A DNA stretch of 64,000 bases from Tigriopus japonicus (Eukaryota; Arthropoda; Copepoda; Harpacticoida; Harpacticidae), in the NCBI GenBank assembly GCA_010645155.1, contig JAAGOF010000055.1, forward strand, positions 189,861-253,860, in the 5' to 3' direction. This document shows, in pieces, positions 44,901 to 59,900 of the stretch. The translations under genes and the position numbers were made by a program. The notes under the pieces were generated by a model, which had not been told where the DNA came from, did no database searches, and worked only from the letters and a program-made list of their open reading frames with translations. Each line of letters begins with the position of its first letter. Within the stretch, counting starts at the first letter, position 1.

Positions 44901-47900
44901 CTCAATGAATTTCACTTCGAGGGAGGGGGAAATCCCTTTAAAAGGGCCCTGTCAATCCCTGCTTGAGTGGTTCACAAGCAGGAGCAGGAAAAAGGCAGGA
45001 GGAGGAGGAGGAGCATTTAAAGACACACTCACTGTTCTCTGATTTTTTTCGTGCCTTCCACGACTAACTGCATTTTCCCCATTGAAAAATACTCCACATA
45101 AAGAACTGAAGAGGGATGCTTGAGGGAGGAGAGCTCGACATTCTCGATCAATTTTCAGCGCCGGTGTCGCATCCGAACTCCATTTTTCCTTGTCATTTGC
45201 ATAAAGAGTGCTCTTAATTAAATAGGACCTCTCGAGTTCACATCTCCATTTTTCCACCAAGCTAAGGAAGCACTTAAAAAAGAGGAACTCAAAGATTAAA
45301 AAAAAAGAATATTTAAATACGTATCGCACCAATAATACTGTACCAAAATGTTCTAAGCTCTAGACCCTTTAGAAGAGAAGTGGCTACTAGCCCATAAGAA
45401 ATGTAAATGACTATTTGGATCATTGTTAGTGGTACTATTTGCATGTCTGTGACGTCAAGTGCAGACTCGAGGTCTTGCTTGATTCAAGTTCGGAACAACA
45501 TTTTTCTTCATGGCACCAGATTCTCAGATTTTGGAACCCGTCCGTTTCTGACTCTCATCCAAAATTCAAATATCCCGAGGCTGACTTACCCTACTGGCTT
45601 TGTGATGCTCCAGACCCCTTTACAAATCCCAACCAATCTCGCAACCCAACGAATTCATAGAACAACCGGGGAGTAACTCAAATGTTCGACAAGACTTTTC
45701 AGAGGACATATCAACTTCAAATGATCCAAACCGAAAATACTCAAAAAGGGTTGTTACTGTCTTTTCCTTCTCTGATTCATTAAACTCTCATTCATGATGC
45801 ACAATTGATTGAAATTTATGATCTAATGATCCAACGGCGATATGGTCTTTTGGATAGGCCGAAGCTGTTCGTTCAAGTGAAAGTTTTGTACCACGCATAT
45901 AAACCCTGAAAAATGTGTCCCGGACTTTGTTTCTTGCCGAGCCAATGGAACATAAATCTGCGTTATTCCCACGAGACCCGAGTAGTATCGACATCATATA
46001 CACTTGGCGTTATACGTACTAAACTTGGCGGAGCAGCAGAGGGAAGATGCTGCCTTGTCATGGACTTTGTTTGAGACGGATTTGAAAGTCAATCTGAAAG
46101 TCTTTTAAAGGGGAAAAAATCGATGTGGTTTGGACGGAAACTTTAATTAAGCCAGAGTGAGGAGGAAAAGGGGTATTTGCCCCTGCAGAGGAATTTGAGG
46201 AGGAACGACGTGTCGTTTCAGAAGATGGTGAACTCATTCTCGTTGTTCCTCTTTTTGTTTGTGATATCAAAGTCGTTCTAGAAAGGAAGTGTCTGTTTGT
46301 CAAGCAGTCACATTCCGAGTTCAGGACGGGATTTATGTGGGAAAAGCCGAAAACGAAATTGGGGCCAGTGATGCTTGCTTATTTCTCGACACTAGATCAC
46401 TTGGCTCAGGCAAATCGTCCTCCTCTTCCTAGGAAGACTAATGCTCATCGTCACCGTCCTCGTCGTTCTGTTCCCTGTTGACAAATTGTCACAGCTCACC
46501 AACGATAAAGTTCACTTCAAAGTTGGCCGACAAACGAAAATCGCCAACGAAGGAACAAGCAAAGGACGATGAAAAATGTGATCGTAGAAAGAAGTGGCGG
46601 GACCACCTTCAGACTCTTCGAAAGGTGGAGAAATTGCAAATCCCTTGGCAGAGGACAAATATTGCATCAAAATGGTCATACAGAAAGTACGCCTCTTTTT
46701 ATCATCGAAGCTTTTGAACTCGACTTGGGACCAAACGAGCCTACCTAGAAAGCCGTCGTCGCGCTTTTAAGTTGTTGACAATACACAGATTAAAGAAAAT
46801 GATTGCAATTCCAAACCTAAACGTGTAATTGATGACAATGTGGACCATGAATGATGCTTGAAATCGATTTGTACGGATCATCTCTTCCACGTTAGGATCC
46901 GATACACCGAGATTGAGTGACATTTATCCCAGGCAAGCAGTGAGTTGTGGAATGTATCTTTCATTTAGGTGTTTACATTGGCGTCATCTCAGCTCTCGTT
47001 TTGCACAGAAATGGCCCCTTAACTGCTTAGGAAGCGGGAAATTTCTTGACGAGATCGACGCTTTTTCTTCATCTTCCCGAGAATGCTTCGTTCGAAAGAT
47101 CGCTTTTGGAGTCATAAGCAAACAGATCCCCAATTCAACCATAGATGACAAAAAAACGGCCCAATAGTTCTCTTTTCTGACTGCAAGCGGGTTGACAGGC
47201 AAGTTTGACTTTCCCGGAAAGAGAACCTCAATACTTAGATGTTTAATACGGATATTTCAATCCAAAAAAAACATAGAATTCCATGAACAGGCGTATACGC
47301 TATGCTCTTTTTCTAGCGCATGTGATCAAGTATGCACATCACCATTACTTGTCTTCGTCGCATAGCCAAAGACTCGAGTGCACGTTGTACGCACCGACGA
47401 ATGAACGTACGAGTATGAGCTTGTCTTAAATTAATTATGCTTCAACGTGGATCAGAGCAGTTTCTTGATGCGTGTCACACCGAGCTTTCCAAACTGACTT
47501 ATATGATCCGAAAAATAACAAGCCAAATCTATTCCAAAGGTTATTCAAATTCCAATGCGAGCGCTGCAGACTTGACGAAGGACTGAACTTTGAATCATGC
47601 AAATGCTTTTTGGAACGAAAGTCGCCCATGAATGGTCTGTCATGCGTTTGTACGCACGTGCGTGTCTGTGTCGGGAGGATTATACGACCACAAACATACC
47701 AAACGTACATAGATAAAGTACATTTGAATGGTGGACAAGATTTTGAAAGCAAATCATTTATTTGCACTGCCTTCGACATGGATAAATCTTCTCGTGGATG
47801 GGCGTCTCACTCGTGTGCTGCTGGAAGAGTTCCTGTTCCGATCTTGTAGGTGGCTTGCTCTCTCCTGCGGATGAGAGAGACCCATCTCTCCTCACTCGAG

Positions 47901-50900
47901 TAATAAACATTGGCGACATTTCATCAAGCTGGAAAGTCATCAATTCGCACGTAGAAACATCCCACAATGAAGCAATTCGAGTTTCCAGTATTCGGCAATG
48001 ATTTCGTTCAATTATCACCAGTCCTTATTATTCTAAGAACAACCCTCTTGCCATTGTTGTTGAAAAAGTTGTTGCTGTTGCGAGTCATCCCTCTGGCTCT
48101 CAGATTCGCTGCTCTGGTCCCAAGTCTAATAGAGTCGTTTGAAATTTGAAATCCATTGGGCTTGGTGGGATACGGAGCTTGCAACTGATTAATGAGAGGT
48201 CCAAAAGTCAGTTTCACGGTGTGTTATGCTCAAAATGAGTTCAGGTCGAATCAGGATTCGAACTTTGAAGCACCAGCAAAAGTGCATGCCTGGAAAATAA
48301 AGCTAAAGCTGGATCTCGAATGGTTCAGTGTTATTCACTTCTCTCGTAGTTTTGACTTTGGCGACCTCTATCTTCGGCGACTCGAAACAAGTTCCGGCCA
48401 TTGATTCCTGGATCCTCGAACTCCTGAGCATCCTTTAGAGTGAGTTGAATTCACATTCTCATCCTCATCCCTATTATCATCATCCTCATCGTCAACATCC
48501 ACCTGGAGACTTTGGAAATTGCTCTCTGTGTTAAATCGGGAGACTGTCAATTAACACCCGGCTGCACATGAAGAAGGAGGCATTAGCGGAAAATGGAGAA
48601 GCTTTGGCCCCCTTCGTTTTGCACCTGGAGAGAGAAAAACGTCACATGTGAAGAAGCTTCTTTTGCGTTTGCCTTGTTGTGGGGGCGGGCAGCTCTGTGC
48701 CTGATTACATGGGGCGGTTTTCTAAGTAAGTGCGAAACCATTCCAACGGAGGCAGCAAGGCTTCTTGATAATATTTCCTCTAGTAGAATAAATCTGAGGG
48801 AATTTTCTGCCATGCAAAGTTATGGACAGCATCAACCACAAGTCAAGCACTATTTTCTGATGGTCCAAGATATGCCGAAATTCGTTCTCGGTATCTTCTT
48901 GATGTTATCTCGATTCAGTGGTGTCGGGAGAGTTTGTGTGTCCCACAGTGGTGTTTCGAAGATACCTCATCATGTTGGCCCTTAAAAAAGTTGCCTTCTA
49001 CGTCTCTTGTTGGCGTTCACCACATATCATCTTTTCCTCCTCCTCCTTGTTCTCCTCCTTAGTGTCTTCGTATTCGTTCTTGTGATAGTCCTCCTCGTTG
49101 TCTTCGCTTTGGTTGGAGTCGATGGTCTGCTCATTTGGAGGCTCTCTCGTCAACGAAAACTTATCCAGCCAGCTAAATCCCCCTCATGTAGACAAAAGAG
49201 CTCGGGAGTATGGACACTAAATTAATAATGGATGGAGCGAGATGCCATCTCTTTTCATAGCTGACCCCCGCTGCCCGCATTGGTCTGGGCCGTCCATCGG
49301 TGCTCGTTCACCACTGCTCCACCAACCAACCAACCAACCAACCAAGCATCCATCCATCCATCCATCTATCCATCTATCTATCTATCTCACCAAGCACTGT
49401 CATTGCTGCTGCCGACGTTCATTGCTCTCTCTTTTCTCATCTCAAATTCTGGTTTGAGTGGGGTGGTGGTTTTGTTGTTGGCTGTCGTTGGGTCCACCAA
49501 AGTGGCCGTCGTTGGTTGGTTTGAGCAATGATAACATCTCCTCCCCGCCCCTTCAAACTGCTCCAGTCCCATGATCAATGCCTTTGTCATGCCTGAAACA
49601 AGTCCTCCCGCTTAAACTTCAATCCTTCTCCAAAGATGGCGTTCGAAGGGGCTTCGTGGTCGTTTTAAAGCTTCGAAAACCGATCGCCATAAATCAAACT
49701 CGGCGACCAAGCTAAGGATGTTGAAACTAATGTTGTTGTTGATGATGGTGGCGGTGGTGAGGCGGGCATCTGAAATTGAAAAAAGGAAGCTCCGAGAACG
49801 TGCTGTTAAAATGAACTTGATTATTGATTAATTTTTGTCCATGCCATATGATGATGATGATAGCAGGCTTCTGGATTGCACTCGGGCTGAATGAAAGGCT
49901 CATCTCATAATTGATTGAGGAATTCATGCCCATTTTTCTCTTCTCCACTCAGAACTGAGTCGCCGAGGCGAAGAATGGTAATAATAATGATGATGATGAT
50001 GACGACGAAGATCGTCGTTTGGCCTGAAACAATGGCAAAGTCACCAAACGCACTTTTCGTTAAGGCGAGGTTTCATGCCGCATTGCTTCCAGGCAAATAT
50101 GGATGAAAGGGCGAGAGCAGGAGGAGAGTGCCATGCTTCAGGGAGAAAAGGAAAGATCTTCTATTCACCACTAGCCAGTGCAGCCCCAAAACCATGGAGG
50201 AGGAAGAGCAAGAAGAAGGAAGAATCCGTGGAATGCACATCATTTGTCAATAGTGCTTTGAGGTTGAGGTCCTCTTGCTCGATCTCCTCGCCCTTGCTCC
50301 CTTTCATGCAGCCTCACACTTGAAACAAACTCGTCGATCTGCTTCTTGAAGTTCAGTAGTACCTACATTCCCCCAGCCACAGCCTGATCCAGAACGCGTT
50401 GATCACAATACCAGGTTCAGTTTTGTTCCTAAGCTTTTCTGGTTGTCGTTAATGCTGTTGTTGTCAACAACGTATTCTGGGTCTTGTTCTTTCTCTTTGA
50501 GCTGAGACGACATTGCGACAACCAAACCAGAAGATGGGCTCCGACCCGTCATTTAGGTTGCCAATCTACTGCCCTTCATTCTTTTTATCAGGGTAGTCCC
50601 CTTCTATTTCCTCCCTACTTACTTTTGCTAGCTGGCTTGAGAACTGTACTCGTGGTTCATCATGGACTGACTACCTTCGAGAACTAGTTGTTCTTGCACG
50701 GTGCTTGCCAGTCAAGAGTAGAACCAGCAATGTCGGAGCATACGAACTTTGGCGATCCAAGTACTCACCACTCACTTGGACTAAAGAAAAAGCAATCAAT
50801 CTTGCTGAGGGGATAATTTCGTTGACGTTTGGGCATTGAGTTGGATTGACCCAGGGTCCGATGATATTCCTTCCGACAGTAGTGTCTCTGGCTCAGATCG

Positions 50901-53900
50901 AGAGAAAGACAGAAGACATAGAGGCAGTGTCATGAAAGCAGCAAGTGCGGAATGGACATCATTTTCCCTTCCCCTTCAATATCCACCGCTCCTTGTGAAT
51001 GGACAAATGTGGTGGTCAATTTTTCACCGCCGAAAACTTCCTCCTATCTCCTTACCAAAGTAGCAAAGGACGAACCTAGGATTATGGAGTAAATCATGGC
51101 TTGACTTCGAACCACCAACCCCAACACCATGATCTCCAAGCTCATCAACCGTCTGGTTCAGGACGACCATTGGTGACTGGCTGTTCGGTAGATGGTTGGG
51201 TTGACTAACTAACTGACTGACTGGTTGACCATCCGGTCAGATGGCCAGGCCAAAAAGATTGCTTTTTGTCCAGACAGACGACGAGGAAGGTTGATCATCC
51301 CACAACCCTTTGAGGACGAGAAGATCGAGTGGGATCAGACCCCAAATTAGTGTAGATATGAGAGCGAGTATCTAATTTGAGGGACAACATGGTTTGTCAC
51401 GACATTTGGTGTGACAGTTCGCAGATACCACCGTCCCCTAGAAAGAGATCTGGCAAGGAAGCAAACAGTTCGAGATCAACAGGGCCAGGTTCCTGATGAT
51501 AATAATGGCTACGATGATGATGAGCAACCAACACGAACGAGAACTGAACAAACTTGCTTTATCTGTGATACTATGCTATCACAATAGCTCCAAAGACGGA
51601 TGAGATGAATGGCGAGAGACTCATCTTTTTGTCATAATGAGGGGCTCAACAGATGACAAATACATTCAATGGCCCCTCTTTCGTCACGGCATTGTCCAAG
51701 CTTGATCGAATAGCACTCCGACTCTCGAAGGATCATTTTAAATGTCATGCTCGTTCGCCGACGCTTGAAACTCATCCGTGGAGACATTGAAGAACATCAT
51801 CATGGGGATAGCTCTGAGTACGGCATGAATCTGGGGTGCCCATTGCTACCCAATGCACAGACAACTACTACCAGCTCATCCTAGGGGCAGTCCTCGTCGA
51901 ACAGGAATGGGGGTCCATTCACATAAAAAAGGTCGCTGTTCTTGTCAACGGTTTTCCAATAAAGCACATTTCCATTCCCGACAGATTGGATTAAGATTCC
52001 AACAGTTAAGCACCATGATACGCATTGAAAAGGGCGGGCTCAAAATTGTGGGGAGATATCAACTCGGTCGGCTGTGTCGTTTCGTGCCGTGTAGTACGAG
52101 TACATGACCGAATTTGAAATATCTTTTCAACTAGAACCCCACTGGAGTTTTTTGATGTTGAATATTGATGACAACAAAAGACCACGTAATTTACTTTTTG
52201 TTCGTTTCAAACTCGCACCAGAATTGTTAGAAGGTAAGCGAGTAAGCAAACCGGCACCTTGGATGGTTTTTCAGTCTCTTTAAGCACGTACTACTGTAAA
52301 TAGTATAATTCACTCTACCACAATAAGCTATTTGACAATCAATTTCAACATAAGTTTCAATTTTAAGGTGGAATGTGCTCAACGCCGGAATCGGGTTTGC
52401 CATTTTCCAGAACCTATCTCCTATTTTCATCTTAGGCAAAGTTATTGTATGCAGGTGTGTAATATGGTCCCCAGTCTATAAATCTATCAGGGGGTGGTAG
52501 CAATCGACTCCCAACCAAAAGCCAAAGGATTGCTGGGTTCCTAGGTACGAGAAGGGGAAGCAGCTCACCTCCTGCCAACCATCGAATTCTGGCTGGGCTT
52601 GCCAGACACTTATGTTACAATCCTAAGTGTGAAGTATCAATCCTGAAACTTGTGGAATCCTTGTTTCTTCACCCACACACAATACCTAAACCATAAAAAG
52701 CTAACCACCTGGAACTGTGTTCTCATTTGGGAACAATTATGCAATGCTCGGTCTAAATATTGTCCATCACTCGGACAGTTTCGGACTAGGACGCGAGATT
52801 GGATTGATGCATGACAACTCATCCAGGTCGTTTTTCAGTCCTCAGAAAGCACTACATACCACGATACTCCTTTGCCTGGCCTGCAATGATGCCTTCATGT
52901 CTAGCACGAACACTCATTTGGAGTTAGTCTAGATCAGGGTTCTTCAAATTGTGTTCTTTAAAACTGTTCATGGAGATATCTCATTCAAGTTGCAAGGAAT
53001 AGTTGTGTTTCTTCAAAGATCAATCCTATTGCGTATGTCGTTACAGTTAAGGTCATATAAATGCTCAAAGAAATATGCATGGTGCGTTTCGATTGTTAGG
53101 GTAAACGTAAGGAAGGTGCACGAGTAGAACGCCCGAAATATCATGGGGCAATGGTCATGCTGACACAAAGGTACTCTCGCGTTCAGTCATTCAGTCTGAG
53201 CCCGTAGCCTCCAGCCAGAAGCGATTGTGTCAACCTCGAGAATAATGGATTGCCACTCATTTAATGGTAAGAACTGGGCCAGTCTCAATCTGGAGTTGAA
53301 TTGCCACCAGGCTCAGAGGTTTACATACATAGAAGAACATCCCACACAGGCCAAAACGAGCGACAAGAGGAGCTATATTGCTCATCGGTCTCAAAAAACA
53401 TGCTAGTTGGCGATTAATGGAACCACCACATTGGATTTGAAGATTAATAATCACGACCTCGTGATAAAGAAGAACGATGAACATACTTGGTCATTGAATA
53501 GGATCAGTTGGCTGGTTTTAATTTCAAGATCATTTCATACAATTTGAATGAATTTTGATAAGTGACCACTCTTCCGAAGAACAAAACAATCGAACGGTTG
53601 TATCAATGAAACGATTTGTATCAATGATAGATTGTTTGTGTTTGAAGAGTGCGATTCCTCATGATGCTCACGTGTCTATTTTCTTGAACTGGATTTCAAG
53701 ATTCATTTTGCACAAAAGTCAATTTATTCGCCTTCTTTGAAGTCGATCCATGGCTGTAGATACTCTCCGTAGAGAAGTGCACCATCGCCCTCGTTGAGAC
53801 TTGCGAGTTCAGCGAGTTTCAGCATCCTTGGATTGCGTGTTCAGGAAAACCAAAGAAATACCACCCTCTGAGTGGAGATTTGGTATTGTGGTCAAGGATG

Positions 53901-56900
53901 TCATGAGATGGTGTTCTTTCTTTCTTCCCTGAGCGAGACGGAGCGAAACCAAAAAATGCCCTAGATTCAAAGCCCCTTCGAACCAAGATTCTTAACGCAT
54001 GAAGTGAAATTTTAAACATAAGCGAACGTGGGTTCATCGTTATTGATGATGATGGTAACGAATTGACATATTTCTCGCTAATACCTCTTGATTGCCTGGG
54101 AAACAAGACTCGTTGGCCATTGAGCCCTATAAATAGCAGCCAAATGGTGAAGTACCAACGCTATTTCATTCCCCAATGTGAATTCTGTTCGCAGGAACCA
54201 GAACAAAAATGAATAGGGGAGTGACCGTACCCTACGACACAAAGTAAATCATATTGAAAATTGCAGCCCTCTTTGGTGGAGCCTGTCATTCAAAAAATTT
54301 GATACCAGAATTCAATGGATTAGTAATCCAACATCATGTCAATATGGTCATGGATCCAAATTGGGGGAAGCAAGCCATCAATGGGACATGGACTTGTCGG
54401 AAATTTCGCGTTTTACTATTGACCGAGGGACTGCGAGTGCTCATTATTACCTTCATCTGAAATGGGATTGTCTATGAATTTCGAACAAGGCGTCACCCTT
54501 TGGTTTTGAGACTCTCAAAACCAGTTTTTGAATGCCAACCAACCAACCATTGGGAGATGAGAAACATGGAGACTCTGAGGATTGGAATAGTGAGAAGGGC
54601 AGTGCTTCTTTAAGTTCGATGGTCGGCCGGTGGGTCCACTGCCAGAACTCCCGAGTTCGAAGTTGGAAATCACCACTCACTGGTTGGTTGGTGGGTTAGT
54701 AAGTTGCTTGCTTGCTTGCTGGGTTAGTCGGTATATTCTTCTTCGATCAGGTTGGGCGATGACGAAGACAACCTCCGTCCATACGTTCATCCTGGCTGCA
54801 TTGTTGGATGTCACCTATCTCTCTTTGTCATGATTGATGATAATGTGATGCAAGCCAGCCAAACCTTAGCTGATGATAAGGTGGTGTTCGAATGCCAAGG
54901 AAACTCCAACTTGGAGAGAAGCTCAGGTTCCAACGTTGTTGTTGTTGTTGTTGTTGTTGTTGCTGCGTTGTTTGTCGCTTTGTTGTGGTTGTGCCCTCTA
55001 CTGTTTTGTTTAGTATTCCAGTCTTGGTAGGGTATTGGTCTTTCTCTTCACAATGCTTGGCCAGATGAAAGGCTCACTTCTTATGAGTCCAATATCTTTT
55101 GGATGATACATGAATATGTACTGACGATGTAATGACATGCCAATTCGCCATCTAAAATGGGACGTGTTGTTGTTGTTGCTGCTGCAAATTCTTCAACACA
55201 ACAGTCTCGAACTGGGTAGGTTGCTCACCATTGGTAAACCAGAAGTGCCTCAGGCCATGCAAATGTAAGATGGGGGGAGTGTTGAGAGCCTATTTACTCT
55301 TCCATAAATGTGTCCATATCCTCAAAATTGCCAAACAAATGACCAACTTTGGCCAAGATAGGCAGACAATTTTTCCCTTTATCTGAAGTCCGTCCCCGCC
55401 ATGCTGTCTGTCGAGTTTCAATCCGTGTTCTATCATCATCATCATCATTCCCAATTCCCAAGTGGTGGCAGTTGTTTTAGTGCTGGCGTTGTTATTGCTG
55501 CTGCTGAAGGGGCATGTTTGTCGTACTTCGTTTTGAGGTTGACTTTGAGGAAACTCATCTAGATTTGCCCAAAGCACTCACTCCTTGGTTCACTCGAGAC
55601 AGATGAGAGAGTAGGCAGACAACTAGGCATTCAGTCCATGAAGAAAAAAAAATAACAAACTAGTGAGTACAGTAAAGAGAAAGACAGAGAGAGACAGTCC
55701 TTAATGACAAGGCAAAGCATCATCATCACCATCATCATCATGACCAAAAGTCATCTCGGATAGAATGATCTCACCACCACGACCATTGGCGTCCGTGTGA
55801 GTTGTGCTCATGCATGTATGATGAACGCAAGTGTTCACATTACCCGTCTTTACCGTCGTGCACATATCGGACCATCCTTGGGGATAGTTCAAGAGGCCTT
55901 GGAGAACGGTTGCACGACCAAGTTCGGCTCTGCTCTCCATTAGCCGCAGAAATGAGAGAAAGAAAGAGAAAGAGAGAGATTGAACGAGGGAGACACATAC
56001 TAACCATAATGAATAAATTACCAACTCAATACCTTGTGACGGGCGGAGCAGATCTGGCGCATATCGGCACATTCGAGCTCATTGCACAGCTGATGAGAAG
56101 GGCATTTGGAATAGGGGAATGCATGGGCGAGGCCATCACCATTGCCTTCACCATCATCATTTTCATCATCACCACCACCGTTGACTTGACATCGCCAAAG
56201 GAGAGCGGGCCAAAAGAGAGCGACTCACTTCACTCAATAACTAACTGACGGAGTCGGAGAGAGCGAGAAGATGAAAAAACCATTTGCAGAATATGGCCCG
56301 AGGACCAATTTGGAAGAGATGCTCTGCCTCGGTGATGTCACACAGAGAGAAATTCCTCTTTCTTGATGGTGTGTGATTATCGGTTATTGGCGGCCAAAGC
56401 TCGCCGAAGATGTTGTTGAGGTTACTGTTGTGGTGGCGAATGAGTGAGTGAGTGAGTGCTTGTGTGTGTCTTGGCTGAGCTTGGACTACCTGTCTCGAAT
56501 GTCGCCCCACTTGCGATCAAACCCAATAGGTACTACATGCCTGCCTGAAGATCACGAGGGAAGGACCCGAGGAGTGAGGAGTGGAATGCAGCTTTTAATT
56601 TGGTTGGCGTAATTTAATGTGCCCTCACCTTCTCCTTCTCCGCCTCCTCTTGCTTCTTCTTCTTCTTCATCATCATCTTGTGCTTGGTATTCTTTCTCTT
56701 TGGTCTATTGGCCGGGCTCGAGCTCAGGGAACTCTGATAATGACCAGACTTGGTTGTCTTTTGAAGCCAATTGCCTGGCGGGCAGTGTTTTAGAAGAAAG
56801 GACGGAGTTTTCGGGGTTGAAAAAGTGAGAGAGAGAGAGAGAAAAGAGACGAAGCACACACCAAACCGCTGCCTCACAATCGAGATGATGATGAGGAGGA

Positions 56901-59900
56901 GGATGATTGTCTTTTGGGGCTTGGACCATCCATCCATCCGTCCTCAGCGACCACAAGATCCACCCGAGTGTCTGTATGTACATACTACCATCGCCGGTAC
57001 GTACGCTGCACACACACAACTCCATTCACTGTCGTTGTGGAGTGGAGTGAGTGAGTTGGCGTACGATTTCGAACCAGGACGAAATGGACCACCACCCATG
57101 AAAGTGGACGGCAATTTGAGCATGGAGGTTGAGGAATTCCGTGTCAATATGAACTTGTGTTTTACTCCCCAATCAAAAGCGTCGCTTTTGTCTGGGTGCA
57201 ATGTTGCCTAAGCCGAACACCAAAAGTAATCCCTGTGTTCTTCTCTATCAAGCTTGTCCTCTCTCACCATTGTCGTTAATGTAGAACAAATGACAAAAAG
57301 AGTACAGGAACGCTACTATGAGAAGCCACCAAGAAATAACACTTACACATGTTATGTGGAGGAAGTGAATGACAGTACGAAAGAGAGCCCAAATATCTAT
57401 CATCAGCCATACTTTGAAAATAGACCAACAACGTGGGCACTGCCTAGGAGGACTCGATCAAAAATTTGTCGCAGGCAATTGAAAGTCGATCAAAGTCAAT
57501 TCGTCACAAGGTCACCACAAACTTCAAGACATAAGAACGCATAGATTGAGAGGCATGGCCTGGAAGCGATCCGAAATCATATGTTTTTGTATCACTAACT
57601 AAACGTGTTCTAACAATCTCATGAAGGAACCAAAACGCAGGAGCAGAAGTCAGAAAAAGATGCCGACTGAAGCTAAAGGTCAAGAAAAGAGCGAAGGGAG
57701 TTAATAATCCAGGCCAAGAAGCCAGGTGAAGCAAATGTATCTCTCAAAGACACAAACCGATCGATGAACTTTGCTCATTATCGAAAGGTTCTTATACCCA
57801 TCTACGAAAAGTATTCTTAGTTATTCGATTCTACAGCAAGTTACTTTTTCGAGCAATTCCAGTGGACGCTCCCCGTCAGATATCAATAAAATCGAAATTG
57901 GCAAAATTCCGAGCTCATTGAGTCGGATTCATGCTTGAGCTCACTCCATAGCCCCGGAACGAAAAGCGTTGATGAGTAGTGTCTTGTGAATATGACTTTT
58001 AACACCTGAAAGACGCCAAATTGTTTCGTCTCCTATCGTGATGACATGCTTACATGCACCCATTGATTACTTGAAGATTTTCAGACGCTCTGCTATGTAC
58101 GTATGAACTACAGTACGTACATGGGTGCACGCGCAAATTGTGTACCGACTAATTGTTTGATTGAAGCTTCTCCACTTGTCATTTGACTAATGACCCTCCT
58201 CAATCTGTCTTTTCATTCATGCATGATCCATGACGGTAAAATTCATCACGGCTCGTAACAACAACAACAACAACAACAACGTACCAGGGAGGGGAGGAGG
58301 CCATCTGCAGAACCGTCCGGTCGTCCTTCTGTATTATGGCCGTGGAGGAGCCATATTTTCCCCCAAACATGGATCGAGTTTCCGGTTGTCAAATAAAGAA
58401 GAAGACACCAAAGGTGCTGGCTGCTTGGTTTGCATGGACAGATCAGATTTTTTGCTCACTTCATTTCAGAACTGTCCAATTTTAATTGCTCCTCCAATTG
58501 GTCAGCCGTAAAATTTACACCACTTAGCGTAAAGACGTTGGAAGCGTGTAGTTAAAAATTGAAAGGCGCGGAAAATTTCTATCTCTCTGACTAAGCGAAA
58601 CTATTCACAGGGGACCCTGTAATTGGAGAATAAAGCGTGTAAAACGGCCTTGCTTATATATAGAGCTCCATGTACTTTTTTATGTACAAATGACTCGAGT
58701 TCTTGGGGTCAAGCACGATTCGCGGTCTTTTATTGGCTTGCCTCTTGCTTTTGAACTTGCATCAAGAAGCTACCCTGATGTTTGACATCGGATCATCAAG
58801 ATTTTGATGGTGATGACTCCAATGTCTTGAACGATGTGCCATTTCCGTAGTCTTGTGAATTCTCGCACGACTTTCTCAGGGTCCTCTCTTTCTGTTTCTA
58901 CTTCTTTTTCTTTCTCTTCGTCGTCGTCGTCGTCATCATCATCAATATCATCATTATCATAGATTTCATTCCCAATGCAATCCAATGCATTCCACGACAT
59001 ACGCACATTTGCCTCCTGGTGGATCTTCTTCCGATTGGCATTTTAGTGGCAGTGAGTATCGAGTACGTGTGTGCGTGTCGTACCGAATTCCTGGGCTTTG
59101 ATTTCCCGACTGAATGTCCATAGAGCAATAATCAAGCTCAAGAGGCCGTCCGTCGTTCGTTTGGTGGTGTGTCGGTAGCATTTGGAAGTAGCGACAGCGA
59201 TTGACACTCAAATTGAGGCTTCGATGACGGTAATCACAATGATTGCGGTGTGATTTTGTCACTTTCCATTGCGGTTCACCTCAAATGGTATGAGTGACAA
59301 GTGGAGAGGAGCAGTGGGGAATGTTCATTAAGTTGTCATCCTCTATATGATGTGACGACGATCACAGCAACGACAACCACGACCACCACCACCATCATCA
59401 GCGTGATGATGATCGTAGTGGTGGTGGTGGCGAATTCCCCCCGAAACGATGGGAAACGTGATATCCGCACTTGTCGGGAGCTCCTTCACAATTCCAAAAT
59501 CAAGCTGAATGAGCCACGGACGTCAGAAAGATTCAAGGAGGGAGGAGGGGAAATTTGTCCGACGAACGAACGATTTCATTCAATTTCGGAGACATGACAA
59601 TTCCATCTCGATTAAATCCTATCATTTTCATTTCAACTCGTGAGCATGTAGGATATTTGCTTCGGCGTTTGAGGGTTTAAAGGCCGAATTATGAGTGAAT
59701 GACAGATCGCTTTAACATGGACTACTAGACCAGCAGTCGGCAACCACTTTGGAGTTATGGCCCACCAAACTTGACTAGTTTGCTCAGGGGCCCACAAAGC
59801 ATAATTTAGTGGATTAAGGGGCCCACAATTGGATAATCACAGAGCTTTGGGCCCACAATTTCAGTACAATGGATGGCTACTGGGCCCACAAAAAATCACA

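Larger units (their letters stand above)
42305..59722 (+). other. Large intron of the unidentified gene
   Basis: Mixed CT/GT/CA-rich sequence dense in short tri- and tetranucleotide repeats, for example (CCAA)n/(CATC)n at 49318-49388, (GTT)n at 54935-54962 and (AAC)n at 58257-58280. The many short open frames on both strands have low-complexity content and no convincing splice context. I recognise no other gene. Confidence 0.45.
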